DNA of 64,000 nucleotides from Sphaerochaeta sp032144095 (GTDB lineage: Bacteria > Spirochaetota > Spirochaetia > Sphaerochaetales > Sphaerochaetaceae): positions 1 to 64,000 of the forward strand of contig NZ_JAVSNJ010000004.1 in assembly GCF_032144095.1 (NCBI RefSeq). Direction: 5' to 3'. The translations under genes and the position numbers were made by a program. Numbering within the stretch: position 1 is the stretch's first letter; the number at the start of each line of letters is the position of its first letter. A model generated the notes under the pieces. The model was given only the letters and a program-made list of their open reading frames with translations. It was not told the DNA's origin and did no database searches. Positions 1 through 8,795 of the stretch are shown in pieces.

Positions 1-339
1 GGAAGCTCAGCCTTCTGTGCTCCCACTCCCTCTTCTCAGAGGGCGTTCATCCAGATTACTTGATTTTCCCTTTTCTGGTCAAGTGCTTGTGAGCAAATCC
101 CAGAAGAAAGAGTTTCAAAGTTCTCATGGCCGAACGAGATGGGATATTACACCTCTTATTGGATTTTGTCCAGCACTTTCTCTATTTTTTTTCCTCCAAA
201 CCATCTTCTACCCCTAAATTTTGCGGTTTTTCTTTGCATTGTAGGGAATAAAAAAATCTGCAAACCTTACAATTTCTTCTTGATGAACTCATTGCAAACA
301 GAGTATTGTTCACCTAGGCAAGAGAGGAGAATACCCAAC
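1..339. other. Left edge, no gene recognised
   Basis: No reading frame here resembles a known protein. A plus-strand frame is open from the window edge to about 217 but has no domain or coding character I can recognise, so it could at most be the tail of a gene lying outside the window. The stretch 181-260 is T- and A-rich and probably carries the promoter of the acetyltransferase gene that starts at 340. Confidence 0.4.
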
Positions 340-940
340 ATGGAACACATCAGACCAGCAAAAGAACAAGACCTTCCCTATCTGTATGAGATTTGCCTAC
401 GTACAGCCCTCTCCGGCCTTGATGGAACTGACTACTTCCATGATCCATTCTGCGTAGGACACTACTACGCTGCACCGTATCTGTTCTTTGACCCATCCCT
501 CTGTTTCATAGCAGTAGACGAACATAACAAACCTTCAGGCTACATCGTTGGTACCTCTGATACTGCCTCATTCAACAAATGGATGAACAGCTCTTGGCTT
601 CCCCCTCTCCAAACACAATATGAACAGGTCGACACCTTCAAGAGCGAATATGAGGAAGAGATCATACGGCTCATCAGCAAAGGCCCAGGAGAAGGCGTCT
701 GGGAACATGTAGGGTATCCAGGCCACCTGCATATCAAATCTCCTTGAGAGCCTGCAGGGAAAGGGGCTGGGAAAGGCCCTGATGCTTACCTTCCTTGAGG
801 CCGCGAAAAAAACGGGTGTTCCAGGCATCCACCTTGGGGTAGATGGCCGAAACACCCACGCTTTTGGGTTCTATGAGAAGATGGGCTTCGCCGAACTCGA
901 ACAACCTGATTGGGGTGCCGTGTTCGGTCTCACGTTCTAG
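340..940 (+). pseudogene. GNAT family N-acetyltransferase, frameshifted
   Basis: Start ATG 340 follows a GAGGAG-type ribosome site at 324-329. The N-terminal part (about 135 residues) reads in frame 1 and runs into TGA at 745-747 just after the residues GHLHIKSP. A second frame continues from about 740 to TAG 938-940 and holds the acetyl-CoA binding core and the last helix of a GNAT protein: LLESLQGKGLGKAL, then FYEKMGF near the end. Removing one A from the AAA at 736-738 restores HLHINLLESLQGKGLG, the expected family sequence. The protein would then be about 199 residues, normal for the family. Either the gene is inactivated by a one-base insertion or the base is a sequencing error. The stop overlaps the convergent nuclease gene by four bases. 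Substrate unknown. Confidence 0.85.
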
Positions 941-2616
941 TCTGCATCCCCTCCCCATTTGATCTCTAGGTATTCCAGGTCGCTGGCAAGGCGGCTGATC
1001 GAGTTGGTCAGTCGTACAGCATGCTTCTCTTGCAGATCCTTCACCTTTCCGGCAGCCTCCATGCGGGTGACAACGGAAAGCAAGGTCGCTTCCTTCTCCT
1101 TGAGGAGGGCGAGGGCCTCAGCCAACTCACGAAGATAGGGCAGGATTGAATCGTCAACCTTTTCAGCCTTAGGCCAGGAAGCCTCATCCAGAAGGTCGAA
1201 ATGCTGGAATAGCTGTGGTGCATAGGCACGGATACCTAAAGTCCTGGAAACAAAAGAGGCAAACCATGGGGCCACTTCCTTGTCCCCATGCACGATGAAG
1301 GCCATCCGAGGCTCCTTCTTGAAGGCTGTAAGCCATTTCACCAGACCTGCCTGGTCAGCGTGGCCACTGATGCCATGCAGCTCGCATACCTCACACCTGA
1401 CATCGATCTGCTCACCAAAGATGGTCACATGCCTGCTTCCGTCCAGGATCGAACGACCTAGGGTTCCCCCTGCCTGATAGCCGGAAAAGAGAACCGTGCA
1501 CTCAGGCCTCCACAGGTTGTGCTTCAGATGGTGCTTGATCCTACCTGCCTCGCACATTCCGCTGCTACTGATGATGACACAGCTCTCCTTACGGAAGTTC
1601 AGGGCCTTTGATGCTTCGACATCCGTAATGGTGGTCAGAGAGGGGAACAGGATGGGATTGATCCCTTTCTTGACCAGCTTCATGGTCTCGTCATCCATAT
1701 AGCCGAATATGTTTCCAGCAAACACATTGGTCGCCTTCACCGAGAGAGGACTATCAACAAAAACCGGGATTTCAGGAATCGAGGGGCAGAGCTTGTTTTC
1801 AATGATCACCCGCAGCAGGTAGAGGATCTCCTGCGTCCTGCCGACAGCAAAGGATGGGATGATCACATTCCCTCCCCGCTTGAAGGTCCTCTCCACAATA
1901 GCTGCCAGTTCCTGTGCCCGTACACTGGTAGGGACCGAAGAGCCTACGGCATTCTCAGGCAGCTTGTGCAGCCGGTTTCCATAGGTAGACTCCATGATGA
2001 CAAAGTCAGCACTGTCGATATAGATGGGGTCCTTGATCAAAGGCTGGTCAAAATTGCCAATATCACCTGAGAAGACCAGCTTTCTGGCCTCCTTGCCCTC
2101 CTTCAGCCAGAGCTCAATGGAAGCAGAGCCCAAAAGGTGGCCGGCATCGATAAACCGGACTTTCATGCCGGAACCCAGATCGGCGATGGTCCCATACTCG
2201 CACGGTTCAAAGAACTGCATCGCACGCTGTGCATCCTCAACCGTATACAGGGGTTCCACACCACCCTTGCCCGCCCGCCTTTGCTTTCGGCTCTTCCATT
2301 CGGCCTCCATCTCCTGGATATGGGCACTATCGGCAAGCATGATCTCACAAAGGTCAATGGTAGCAGGGGTAGTGAGTATCTTTCCCTTGAAGCCATCCTT
2401 GATCAACAGGGGAATTCTGCCACTATGATCGATATGGGCGTGGGTCAGCAGAAGATAGTCTATGGCAGAAGCATCAAAGGGAAGCTCCATACCGGCCTCT
2501 TGTTCGTCATTGCCTTGGGGAAGCCCACAATCAACCAATACGTATTTGCCTGCACTCTCTACAAGAGTACAGCTTCCGGTAACATGCTGTGCAGCACCAA
2601 AAAAGGTAATGTTCAT
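937..2616 (-). CDS. Metallo-beta-lactamase fold beta-CASP ribonuclease
   Basis: 559 residues. The zinc site motif HAHIDHSG sits at residues 59-66, followed by SGDIG, the motif-A acidic residue in MESTYGN, the beta-CASP arginine in SFAVGRTQEIL, the SSSGMCEAGRI segment and the motif-C histidine in HGISGHADQ. All metal ligands of the CPSF-73/RNase J superfamily are therefore present. Bacterial members act as RNA endo- or exonucleases in the cytoplasm. The protein is about 100 residues longer than the usual 450-460; the extra C-terminal part (about 460-559) is charged and predicted helical. Start ATG 2616 is preceded by AAGGAG. It is a single-gene unit with its own promoter. RNA substrate cannot be told from sequence. 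Confidence 0.9.
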   Translation of the reverse strand: MNITFFGAAQHVTGSCTLVESAGKYVLVDCGLPQGNDEQEAGMELPFDASAIDYLLLTHAHIDHSGRIPLLIKDGFKGKILTTPATIDLCEIMLADSAHIQEMEAEWKSRKQRRAGKGGVEPLYTVEDAQRAMQFFEPCEYGTIADLGSGMKVRFIDAGHLLGSASIELWLKEGKEARKLVFSGDIGNFDQPLIKDPIYIDSADFVIMESTYGNRLHKLPENAVGSSVPTSVRAQELAAIVERTFKRGGNVIIPSFAVGRTQEILYLLRVIIENKLCPSIPEIPVFVDSPLSVKATNVFAGNIFGYMDDETMKLVKKGINPILFPSLTTITDVEASKALNFRKESCVIISSSGMCEAGRIKHHLKHNLWRPECTVLFSGYQAGGTLGRSILDGSRHVTIFGEQIDVRCEVCELHGISGHADQAGLVKWLTAFKKEPRMAFIVHGDKEVAPWFASFVSRTLGIRAYAPQLFQHFDLLDEASWPKAEKVDDSILPYLRELAEALALLKEKEATLLSVVTRMEAAGKVKDLQEKHAVRLTNSISRLASDLEYLEIKWGGDAD

Positions 2617-2633
2617 AGTTACTCCTTACCAAT

Positions 2634-2662
2634 AAGATACGGATGAATGACCAAGGATGCAA
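2634..2662 (-). promoter_or_regulatory. Promoter of the beta-CASP nuclease gene
   Basis: On the minus strand TTGCAT (2657-2662) is followed after 17 bp by TATCTT (2634-2639), then 17 nt to the ATG with AAGGAG in between. This is a good sigma-70 type arrangement. Confidence 0.6.
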
Positions 2663-2750
2663 TGATATAAGAAATCCATTTTCATATTCAGAGTGGAGAG
2701 CTTTGAGTTGCCCCCTATGGGCGATCTAGGTAGTGCCATGCTGGAAAAGA

Positions 2751-2776
2751 CAAAGAGGGAGAGCTTTCGCTCTCCC
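2751..2776 (-). terminator. Terminator of the NhaD-type operon
   Basis: Perfect 8-bp stem GGGAGAGC/GCTCTCCC with a TTTC loop (2757-2776), followed on the minus strand by a T-rich run (TCTTTGTCTTTT). It lies just after the stop of the transporter gene. Confidence 0.75.
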
Positions 2777-2804
2777 CCGATTCACTTTCCGTACTCTCAG
2801 CCTA

Positions 2805-4079
2805 TCAATAGTACCTGAAAGAGATGTACACATACGAAAGCACTAGGGTAAGCAGGGTCATAGGAATCCCATATGCCAGATATCCTTTGAAACTGAGGGG
2901 AATGTTGTTTTTCCTTGCAAAGCCAAACATGATTACATTCGCCGATGCACCTACCAGGGTACCATTGCCGCCAAGACACGAGCCAAGGGCGAGGCTCCAC
3001 CAGATTGGCTGTATTGCATGGGCAGAGGTAGTGGTCCCTATGATTTTCACCACTGGGATGAAGGTTGCAACCAGGGGGATGTTGTCCAGAATCCCCGACA
3101 GGATCCCGGACCCAAACAACAGGACTGTACTTGTCTTCCTAAGGTCTCCCTTGGTCATGTCAGTCATCAACTTGGCCAGCTTGTCGATCACGCCGGTGTA
3201 CTGGAGCACGCCGACCATGATGAACAGGCCGATGAAGAAGAGGATGGTATCCCATTCGATTTTTTTGAGAATCTCCTCAAGGTCTTCCTTTGTCCAGAGA
3301 ACCAGGAAGAAGGCCCCGGCAAGGGCTATCACACTCGGCTCGGTCCCTAGCAGTCCGTTAAGAAGGAATCCCGCTATCACAGCTGCTATGACGATGAGCG
3401 ACTTCCTCATGAGGACAGGGTTGCTGATCATCCGCTTTTCATCCATGGCCATGATCCGCCTCTTGTTCAGTTCGGTCACTACGAGTCCTTTCCTGAAGAT
3501 GAGAATGAGAATGCCCATGTTGACAGCTGAGATTATAAGTATGGCTGGGGCAAGATTCAGTAGGAAGTCCATGAAATTCAGGCCTGCAGCAGAGCCGATC
3601 ATGATATTCGGTGGATCGCCGATGAGGGTAGCTGTCCCTCCAATATTCGATGCGAGGATAACGGTTATCACAAAAGGAAGGGCCCCTATCTCCATCTGTG
3701 TGGCAAGCAGGAGGACAATCGGCGAAATAAGGAGGACCGTGGTCACGTTGTCCAACATCCCGGAGAAAAAGGCTGTGATCACAAACAAGACTGCCAAGAA
3801 CGCAACAGGGTTTGCATTCACCAGCTTTGCGCTCTTTATCGCAATGTATTCGAAGACACCGCTGCCTTCGGTGATCTTCACGATCATCATCATCCCTATC
3901 AGAAGAAAAATGACATTCATGTCGATATGCTCGACAGCCTTCTCAAAGGGAATGAAGTGAAACAAGAGATAGATCATTGCCCCCAGGATGGCAGCAACTG
4001 CCTTGTTCATCTTCTCCATGATCAGAAGGGCGTAGACAACGATAAAAATAAGTATTGATACAAACATATATATGTTCAT
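2805..4079 (-). CDS. ArsB/NhaD family ion transporter
   Basis: 424 residues with about 11 hydrophobic segments along the whole length. The two inverted half motifs of the ion transporter superfamily are clear: GGTATLIGDPPNIMIG in the first half and GGNGTLVGASANVI in the second; FSGMLDNVTTV and LSGILDNIPLV are the paired discontinuous helices. Members are Na+/H+ antiporters (NhaD), arsenite pumps (ArsB) or SLC13-like anion carriers, and the sequence does not single one out. No ars genes are adjacent. The start overlaps the stop of the upstream PTS-EIIA/CBS gene by one base, so the two are translationally coupled and probably form a transporter plus its regulator. Confidence 0.88.
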   Translation of the reverse strand: MNIYMFVSILIFIVVYALLIMEKMNKAVAAILGAMIYLLFHFIPFEKAVEHIDMNVIFLLIGMMMIVKITEGSGVFEYIAIKSAKLVNANPVAFLAVLFVITAFFSGMLDNVTTVLLISPIVLLLATQMEIGALPFVITVILASNIGGTATLIGDPPNIMIGSAAGLNFMDFLLNLAPAILIISAVNMGILILIFRKGLVVTELNKRRIMAMDEKRMISNPVLMRKSLIVIAAVIAGFLLNGLLGTEPSVIALAGAFFLVLWTKEDLEEILKKIEWDTILFFIGLFIMVGVLQYTGVIDKLAKLMTDMTKGDLRKTSTVLLFGSGILSGILDNIPLVATFIPVVKIIGTTTSAHAIQPIWWSLALGSCLGGNGTLVGASANVIMFGFARKNNIPLSFKGYLAYGIPMTLLTLVLSYVYISFRYY

Positions 4080-4975
4080 TATGGCCTCAGCATCTTGTTG
4101 ATAATTTCATTGGGATTGATAACTCCGATCATCTCATCGTTTCCATCCACCACCAGCAGGTGCCTCCTGTTTCCCTTGATCATCATGAAGAATATCTCAG
4201 GATAGGTGATGGAGCCCCTGATCAGGTATGGGCGATAGTCCCTGAGGTAGTCGCCAATTTTCAGGTTGGCTTCGTTCTTCCAGAAATAGTCGATCGGCTG
4301 GAACTCCTTGAGCACAGAAAGGCTGCTGAGCTTGAACACATAGTCGGGAAACCCTGCCTTCAGAAGGTCGAGCAGATCCAAAACGCCGCAGATCTTCCCC
4401 GTCTTGCCGCTGTATACCGGCAGGAAGTAGATATTGTGGCGTTTCATCTGGTCCACGGCCACAGAGAGGCTGTCAGTATCCTTAGCCCTCGGCCAGTAAC
4501 GGGCGAGATCGGCTGCAGTGAGAGGCTCTCCCATGGAGTTGCTTGACTTGCTGAGAATCTCAATAAGTTCAGAGGGTTTCTGACATGCATCCAGTTCCGT
4601 CGACTGCTCCCTGATCAACTTCCCTATTCCCTGGAGAATCCCGAGATAGAGATCCTGCTTCTCCCCCGACGTCAGGATGGAGAAGATATACTTCACCTGA
4701 TTGCCGTCATCAAGAACCAGAGGTTTGCTGCAACGGATGAAAATGATGGATATCCCCTTGATCTCGGTGCTGTGGTTGTGCGGAAGCAGCGTCCCGTTGC
4801 CAATCCAGGTCGAGCTCAACCTCTCCCTATCCTCAAGAAGATCGAGGACCTTCTCCTTTTTCAGTCCCAGGTCCTTGGAAAATTCTTCAGAGAGGAACTC
4901 GAGAACCTCCTGGATAGTTTTGAATTCACGATCCAAAAAGATTCTGTCCTCTGATACATACTTATGAAACTGCAT
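4079..4975 (-). CDS. PTS EIIA domain fused to a CBS domain pair
   Basis: 298 residues. Residues 1-150 resemble a mannitol/fructose-type (type 2) EIIA domain; the phosphorylated histidine is expected at His66 in GNGTLLPHNHS. Residues 160-298 hold two CBS motifs (TDSLSVAVDQMKRHNIYFLPV and the C-terminal RRHLLVVDGNDEMIGVI), which usually bind adenine nucleotides. No sugar-specific EIIB or EIIC is nearby, so a regulatory rather than transport role is likely, comparable to PtsN acting on ion transport. It is the first gene of a two-gene unit with the ArsB/NhaD transporter. Start ATG 4975 follows GGAGAG. The proposal that it gates the transporter by PEP and adenylate state is inference. Confidence 0.85.
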   Translation of the reverse strand: MQFHKYVSEDRIFLDREFKTIQEVLEFLSEEFSKDLGLKKEKVLDLLEDRERLSSTWIGNGTLLPHNHSTEIKGISIIFIRCSKPLVLDDGNQVKYIFSILTSGEKQDLYLGILQGIGKLIREQSTELDACQKPSELIEILSKSSNSMGEPLTAADLARYWPRAKDTDSLSVAVDQMKRHNIYFLPVYSGKTGKICGVLDLLDLLKAGFPDYVFKLSSLSVLKEFQPIDYFWKNEANLKIGDYLRDYRPYLIRGSITYPEIFFMMIKGNRRHLLVVDGNDEMIGVINPNEIINKMLRP

Positions 4976-5770
4976 AGTGTCTCTCCATTTTTTCTCAAGA
5001 TATTCTCTTCGTTTTCAGCCTGCACACACCATCCCCGATATCGATGGAAGAGCTTGGTACAGATCAGCGGAGAGGAGCGTTCCCCTTGCTATCCAGCAAC
5101 GTTGGTTGCACAGATATTTCCGGTTAGCTTTTTTTGGTTTGTCAGATTCAAGCGTTCAGCAGCACATCAACTGTCGGCACATCCAAGGAGGAAGGCACAC
5201 AAGCCCCATCACCACCCACAGCATTGCCCAATCATTTTTTTATATCATGTATCATGCTTCTCAAGCATTAATTGCATGGTTTTTGGAAAAACGAACCAAA
5301 TGCCCTTCAGACAGGCCCGTATTCTTCTGATAGAGAACAGATGCCAGGACTTTCCTACGAGCCATGCGACTGAGAGATTGCAAGCGAAGATACCCTCTGA
5401 ATCAGATCCAGCAGTTGATGTTTCACCCGCAGATTTTACGGTGATAGGTGCAAAAATACAAGATGCCCATGCACAATCGAAAAACCTTTCACGATGGGGC
5501 AAGAATCTTCACTGCCTGTGCATCCCAAAAGGCCGAAGCTTTCGTTGCTCAGTGCACTCTTGCCGCCAGCAGGACAAAACCCGATCGGGCATCGGTGCGC
5601 ACCAATTCATTCCTGGGAGAGGGTGACGATCCTTCCGCTTCTCCAACCCGTATTTTTTCCCTACCACCTACCCAGGAAGGGAGGGAGATCCCAGCAAAGA
5701 GAATAGGCCCAAACCATTCTTGCCGAAACCTCTCCATATGGGGTATCCTATACCCCTATGGAGGGAGTGT
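4976..5770. other. Divergent intergenic region without a recognised gene
   Basis: About 795 bp between the divergent EIIA-CBS and LUD genes. Several short frames are open on both strands but none looks like a known family, carries a ribosome site, or keeps coding character along its length. I looked for common riboswitch cores and saw none. The only clear structure is the hairpin at 5732-5763. The region may contain degraded coding sequence. Confidence 0.4.
5732..5767 (+). promoter_or_regulatory. Strong hairpin overlapping the ribosome site of the LUD gene
   Basis: CTCCATA (5732-5738) pairs with TATGGAG (5757-5763) and GGGGTAT (5740-5746) with ATACCCC (5750-5756), with a single bulged T and a CCT loop: 14 base pairs. 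The 3' arm contains the first half of the ribosome site GGAGGGAG (5760-5767), four bases before the ATG at 5771. It has no T-run, so it is not a classic terminator. Confidence 0.65.
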
Positions 5771-6451
5771 ATGGACGACTATAAACGGAAAGTTCGGGAA
5801 CTGCAGGTGGAAAGAACCATCAAGGCGCTGAAGAAGAACAATATGGAAGCTGAATTTCTCCCTACGATGGAGGATGTCCTTCCAAAAGTCACATCTCTGC
5901 TCAAACCAGGTGAGAAGGTAGCTGTAGGGGGCTCTGCAAGCCTGGAAGAGACTGGGGTGCTCCAAGCCCTGCGTAGCGGCACCTACGAGTTCCTTGACCG
6001 GTACAAGAAAGGACTTACAGCCGAGGAGGTCCAGCAGGTATTCAGGGATAGCTTCTCTGCCGACTCCTTCCTGGCCAGTGCCAATGCGGTAACGGAACAC
6101 GGGGAGCTCTATTGCACAGATGGCAACTCCAACCGTGTTGCTGCAATGCTCTTCGGGCCAAAACAGGTCATCCTCGTCGTCTCCTGGGACAAGCTAGTGC
6201 CCGACCTCGGGGCTGCAGTGGAGAGGGTAAAGCAGGTCGCAGCACCAGCCAATGCAATACGGCTCAACGCTGACACCTACTGTACCAAAAACGGCCGCTG
6301 CCTTAACCCATCCTGCAGCGTGGACAACCTCATGGCCCTTGGCGCAGGTGCCTGCGAACACACCATCTGTGCAAACTACGTTGTTTTTTCACACCAGAGA
6401 GTAGCGAAGAGGATCAAGGTCCTCATCGTTGGCGAAAGTTTCGGATATTAA
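5771..6451 (+). CDS. LUD domain protein (LutC/YkgG-like)
   Basis: 226 residues. The fold is that of the LUD (lactate utilisation, DUF162) family: GEKVAVGGSASLEETGVL near residue 60, LASANAVTEHGELYCTDG near 115 and GPKQVILVVSWDKLV near 140. A cysteine group (TYCTKNGRCLNPSC, near 195, plus GAGACEHTIC) resembles the C-terminal region of stand-alone LUD proteins and could hold a metal. LutA and LutB partners are absent, so lactate dehydrogenase function is not supported. ATG 5771 is chosen over an upstream in-frame ATG because of the ribosome site GGAGGGAG at 5760-5767. The next gene starts 14 bp downstream, so the two are cotranscribed. Confidence 0.85.
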   Translation: MDDYKRKVRELQVERTIKALKKNNMEAEFLPTMEDVLPKVTSLLKPGEKVAVGGSASLEETGVLQALRSGTYEFLDRYKKGLTAEEVQQVFRDSFSADSFLASANAVTEHGELYCTDGNSNRVAAMLFGPKQVILVVSWDKLVPDLGAAVERVKQVAAPANAIRLNADTYCTKNGRCLNPSCSVDNLMALGAGACEHTICANYVVFSHQRVAKRIKVLIVGESFGY

Positions 6452-6464
6452 TCGGAGGATATAC

Positions 6465-7649
6465 ATGACAGCAGACTTCACCTACTACACCCCAACCAAA
6501 GTCGTATTCGGCAAAGATGCAGAATCACAGGTTGGCTCACTCATCAAGGAACAGCAGTGCAAGAAAGTACTTGTCCACTATGGGACTGAGAGTGCAAAGC
6601 GTTCAGGCTTGCTCGATAGGATAACCGCTTCCCTGCAGACAGCAGGCATTGAGCACGTACTCCTTGGGGGGGTGGTACCCAACCCAAGGCTCTCAAAGGT
6701 CCATGAAGGAATAGAGCTTGGCAAACGGGAAGGGGTTGACTTCATCCTCGCTGTAGGAGGGGGCTCGGTCATAGACTCGGCAAAGGCCATTGGATACGGG
6801 CTCTACCATGGCGGAGAGGTCTGGGACTTCTACAGCCAGAAGAGGCCCATCGAAGGATGCCTACCCATAGCAGCGGTTCTGACCATTGCAGCGGCAGGCA
6901 GCGAAATGAGCGACTCCTCGGTGATAACCAACGAGGATGGGGACCTCAAGCGTGGTGCCAACTCTGTCTACTCACGTTGCAGGTTTGCAATCCTCAACCC
7001 TACCCTCACCTATACCCTGCCAACCTACCAGACCATGAGCGGGGCTGTGGACATCATGATGCATACCATTGAACGGTATTTCTTCGATGGAGAGAGCATG
7101 TACCTCACCGACGAGATCGCTGAAGGGCTGCTCAGGACAGTCGTACACTACTCTCTCATCCTGAAGGAGAACCCCAATGACTACGACGGGAGGGCCAACC
7201 TCATGTGGGCAAGCAGCCTGTCACACAATGGCCTTACCGGGGCGGGAAACAGCGCAAGAGGCGACTGGGCTCCCCACCAGCTTGAGCATGAGATGGGCGG
7301 GATGTTCGACGTTGCCCATGGGGCAGGCCTATCGGCCGTCTGGGGTGCCTGGGCAAGATACGTATGTGCCAACAGGGCAGAACGGTTTGCCCGACTGGGA
7401 GAGAAGGTTTTCAATGTAGAGAGGACAGGGGACGTTCTCAAGGATGCACTGACAGCAATCCATGCCTTTGAGGAGTTCTTCAGAAGCATTGGCATGCCGA
7501 CAAACTTCAGGGAGCTTGGCATAGAACCCACCGATGAGCAGATCGAGGAGATGACCGTAAAATGCACCTTCTTCGGAAAGCGCACCCTGGGCAGTGTGAT
7601 GGTCCTTGGGGCAAAAGAGATCCACGACATCTATACAAACGCCAGATAA
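6465..7649 (+). CDS. Iron-containing alcohol dehydrogenase
   Basis: 394 residues, typical for the BDH/YqhD group of group III alcohol dehydrogenases. Seen: the NAD(P) binding turn AVGGGSVIDSAKAI (about residue 95-108), the iron ligands in GAVDIMMHTIERYF, and the second histidine cluster HQLEHEMGGMFDVAHGAGLSA. These reduce aldehydes to alcohols (butanal, glycolaldehyde and similar) in the cytoplasm with NAD(P)H. Start ATG 6465 follows CGGAGG at 6453-6458. It lies directly behind the LUD gene; joint expression suggests a fermentative or aldehyde-handling role, which is inference. Confidence 0.92.
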   Translation: MTADFTYYTPTKVVFGKDAESQVGSLIKEQQCKKVLVHYGTESAKRSGLLDRITASLQTAGIEHVLLGGVVPNPRLSKVHEGIELGKREGVDFILAVGGGSVIDSAKAIGYGLYHGGEVWDFYSQKRPIEGCLPIAAVLTIAAAGSEMSDSSVITNEDGDLKRGANSVYSRCRFAILNPTLTYTLPTYQTMSGAVDIMMHTIERYFFDGESMYLTDEIAEGLLRTVVHYSLILKENPNDYDGRANLMWASSLSHNGLTGAGNSARGDWAPHQLEHEMGGMFDVAHGAGLSAVWGAWARYVCANRAERFARLGEKVFNVERTGDVLKDALTAIHAFEEFFRSIGMPTNFRELGIEPTDEQIEEMTVKCTFFGKRTLGSVMVLGAKEIHDIYTNAR

Positions 7650-7660
7650 GGGAACTCATG

Positions 7661-7684
7661 GGCAAGGAGTGGCTACTCCTTGCC
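7661..7684. terminator. Perfect hairpin after the alcohol dehydrogenase gene
   Basis: GGCAAGGAGT (7661-7670) pairs perfectly with ACTCCTTGCC (7675-7684) around a GGCT loop. On the plus strand it is followed by a pyrimidine-rich but not pure T tract. It also covers the stop codon of the convergent gene at 7673, so it may serve both directions. Confidence 0.55.
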
Positions 7685-8677
7685 TACCTTTCCCTCTTCC
7701 TCTTTTTCTTCCACTTCCCAAAGATAGATAAGGAAATACTCCTCAAGGCTCCTATGGGGGCCTTTGCTTTGGGTGAGCCTTCTTCCTTTTGCCAGCGTCT
7801 GACGTTGCAGGAAGGAGTGATAGAGCTGGATGGCCGAAGACCCTTCACCCTTTTCGAATGCGGTTTCCCCGCACTGGAGCAACAATTCCATTGCCTGGGC
7901 TCTGCTGATGGCGGCAATGCCCTTCTCCTGCATGTATACACGCAACAGGCTTATCTGTTCATAGCTAAGGGAGAAGAGATACTCCTCCAAAGCATGGGTC
8001 ATGCCCTCTTTCTTTGCCTGGGACAGGATGAAGGAGTGCCACATCGGAGATAGCCCAAAGGATAGGCGCATCAGCTCCACCGTCCCCCGCAAGGTTCCAA
8101 GGACAGGCACAATGGTATGGCGTACACTCCAGAGCTTCCTGAGGTTCGGGGCAAACTCCTTCTTGTTGGCGCTGGTGCGATAGTCCCACATCCTGATGAG
8201 CTCTTCCGTTGCACGGTGCAGCCAGGGCTCCCCTCCCTTGCTTTCAGAAATAACCGAAATATAGAGATCCTCAGCCATCAGGTCAAAGAGGATGTCATGG
8301 TAACAGTCCTCCATTCCTGACTGGAGCTGGAGAAGCCTACCATCGGTATGGGAGACCTTCTCCAAAAATCCAAACAGATGGAGCTTGCTTACCAGAAAGG
8401 AACGGCCAACCACAGCTTTCACAGGAAGGTTCACCACGGCATCAATGCCCTGGTTCTTGAGCTTTTCAGCTAAGGTCCTCCAGGACCTACCATCCCGTTG
8501 CCCATTGAAGTCACTATTGGGTGATGGAGATCTGTTTGCAATTTCGGAAAGGAGCCTCACATCGCTTCTCAGGCCTTGAAGATGTGAGGCGAGTGTGGGG
8601 GAGGATTCGGTCAGGATTGCTTCGCAACGGTCAAGCAGATCCGTCTCTTTCAGGTTGAATGTAGCGATTTGCTGCAT
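7673..8677 (-). CDS. Hypothetical protein, mostly helical
   Basis: 334 residues, no family recognised. No signal peptide or membrane segment; alternating amphipathic helices suggest a soluble cytoplasmic protein. The C-terminus is highly charged (WEVEEKEEEGKVGKE). I take ATG 8677 as start because a GAGG sequence lies 10 nt upstream; an in-frame ATG at 8686 is only one base from that site. The gene stands alone between two terminators. Confidence 0.7.
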   Translation of the reverse strand: MQQIATFNLKETDLLDRCEAILTESSPTLASHLQGLRSDVRLLSEIANRSPSPNSDFNGQRDGRSWRTLAEKLKNQGIDAVVNLPVKAVVGRSFLVSKLHLFGFLEKVSHTDGRLLQLQSGMEDCYHDILFDLMAEDLYISVISESKGGEPWLHRATEELIRMWDYRTSANKKEFAPNLRKLWSVRHTIVPVLGTLRGTVELMRLSFGLSPMWHSFILSQAKKEGMTHALEEYLFSLSYEQISLLRVYMQEKGIAAISRAQAMELLLQCGETAFEKGEGSSAIQLYHSFLQRQTLAKGRRLTQSKGPHRSLEEYFLIYLWEVEEKEEEGKVGKE

Positions 8678-8769
8678 ACTGCACATACCTCAGACATTGA
8701 TTATCCAACCATAGAAGGGAAAAAAGAAAATGTCCATATAGGAAGTCAGGAGGGCCCTGAAAAGAGGTC

Positions 8770-8791
8770 GAGGCACCTGCTAGGGTGCCTC
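8770..8791 (-). terminator. Terminator of the V-ATPase/USP/EIIA operon
   Basis: Perfect 8-bp stem GAGGCACC/GGTGCCTC with a 6-nt loop, followed on the minus strand by GACCTCTTTT. It is placed 4 bp after the EIIA stop codon. Confidence 0.75.
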
Positions 8792-8795
8792 ACTC

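Noticed and set aside
2824..3960. Long open frame on the plus strand inside the ArsB/NhaD gene
   Set aside because: The opposite strand has clear transporter motifs over its whole length; the plus frame is an antisense shadow with biased Arg/Met/Ile composition and no known domain.
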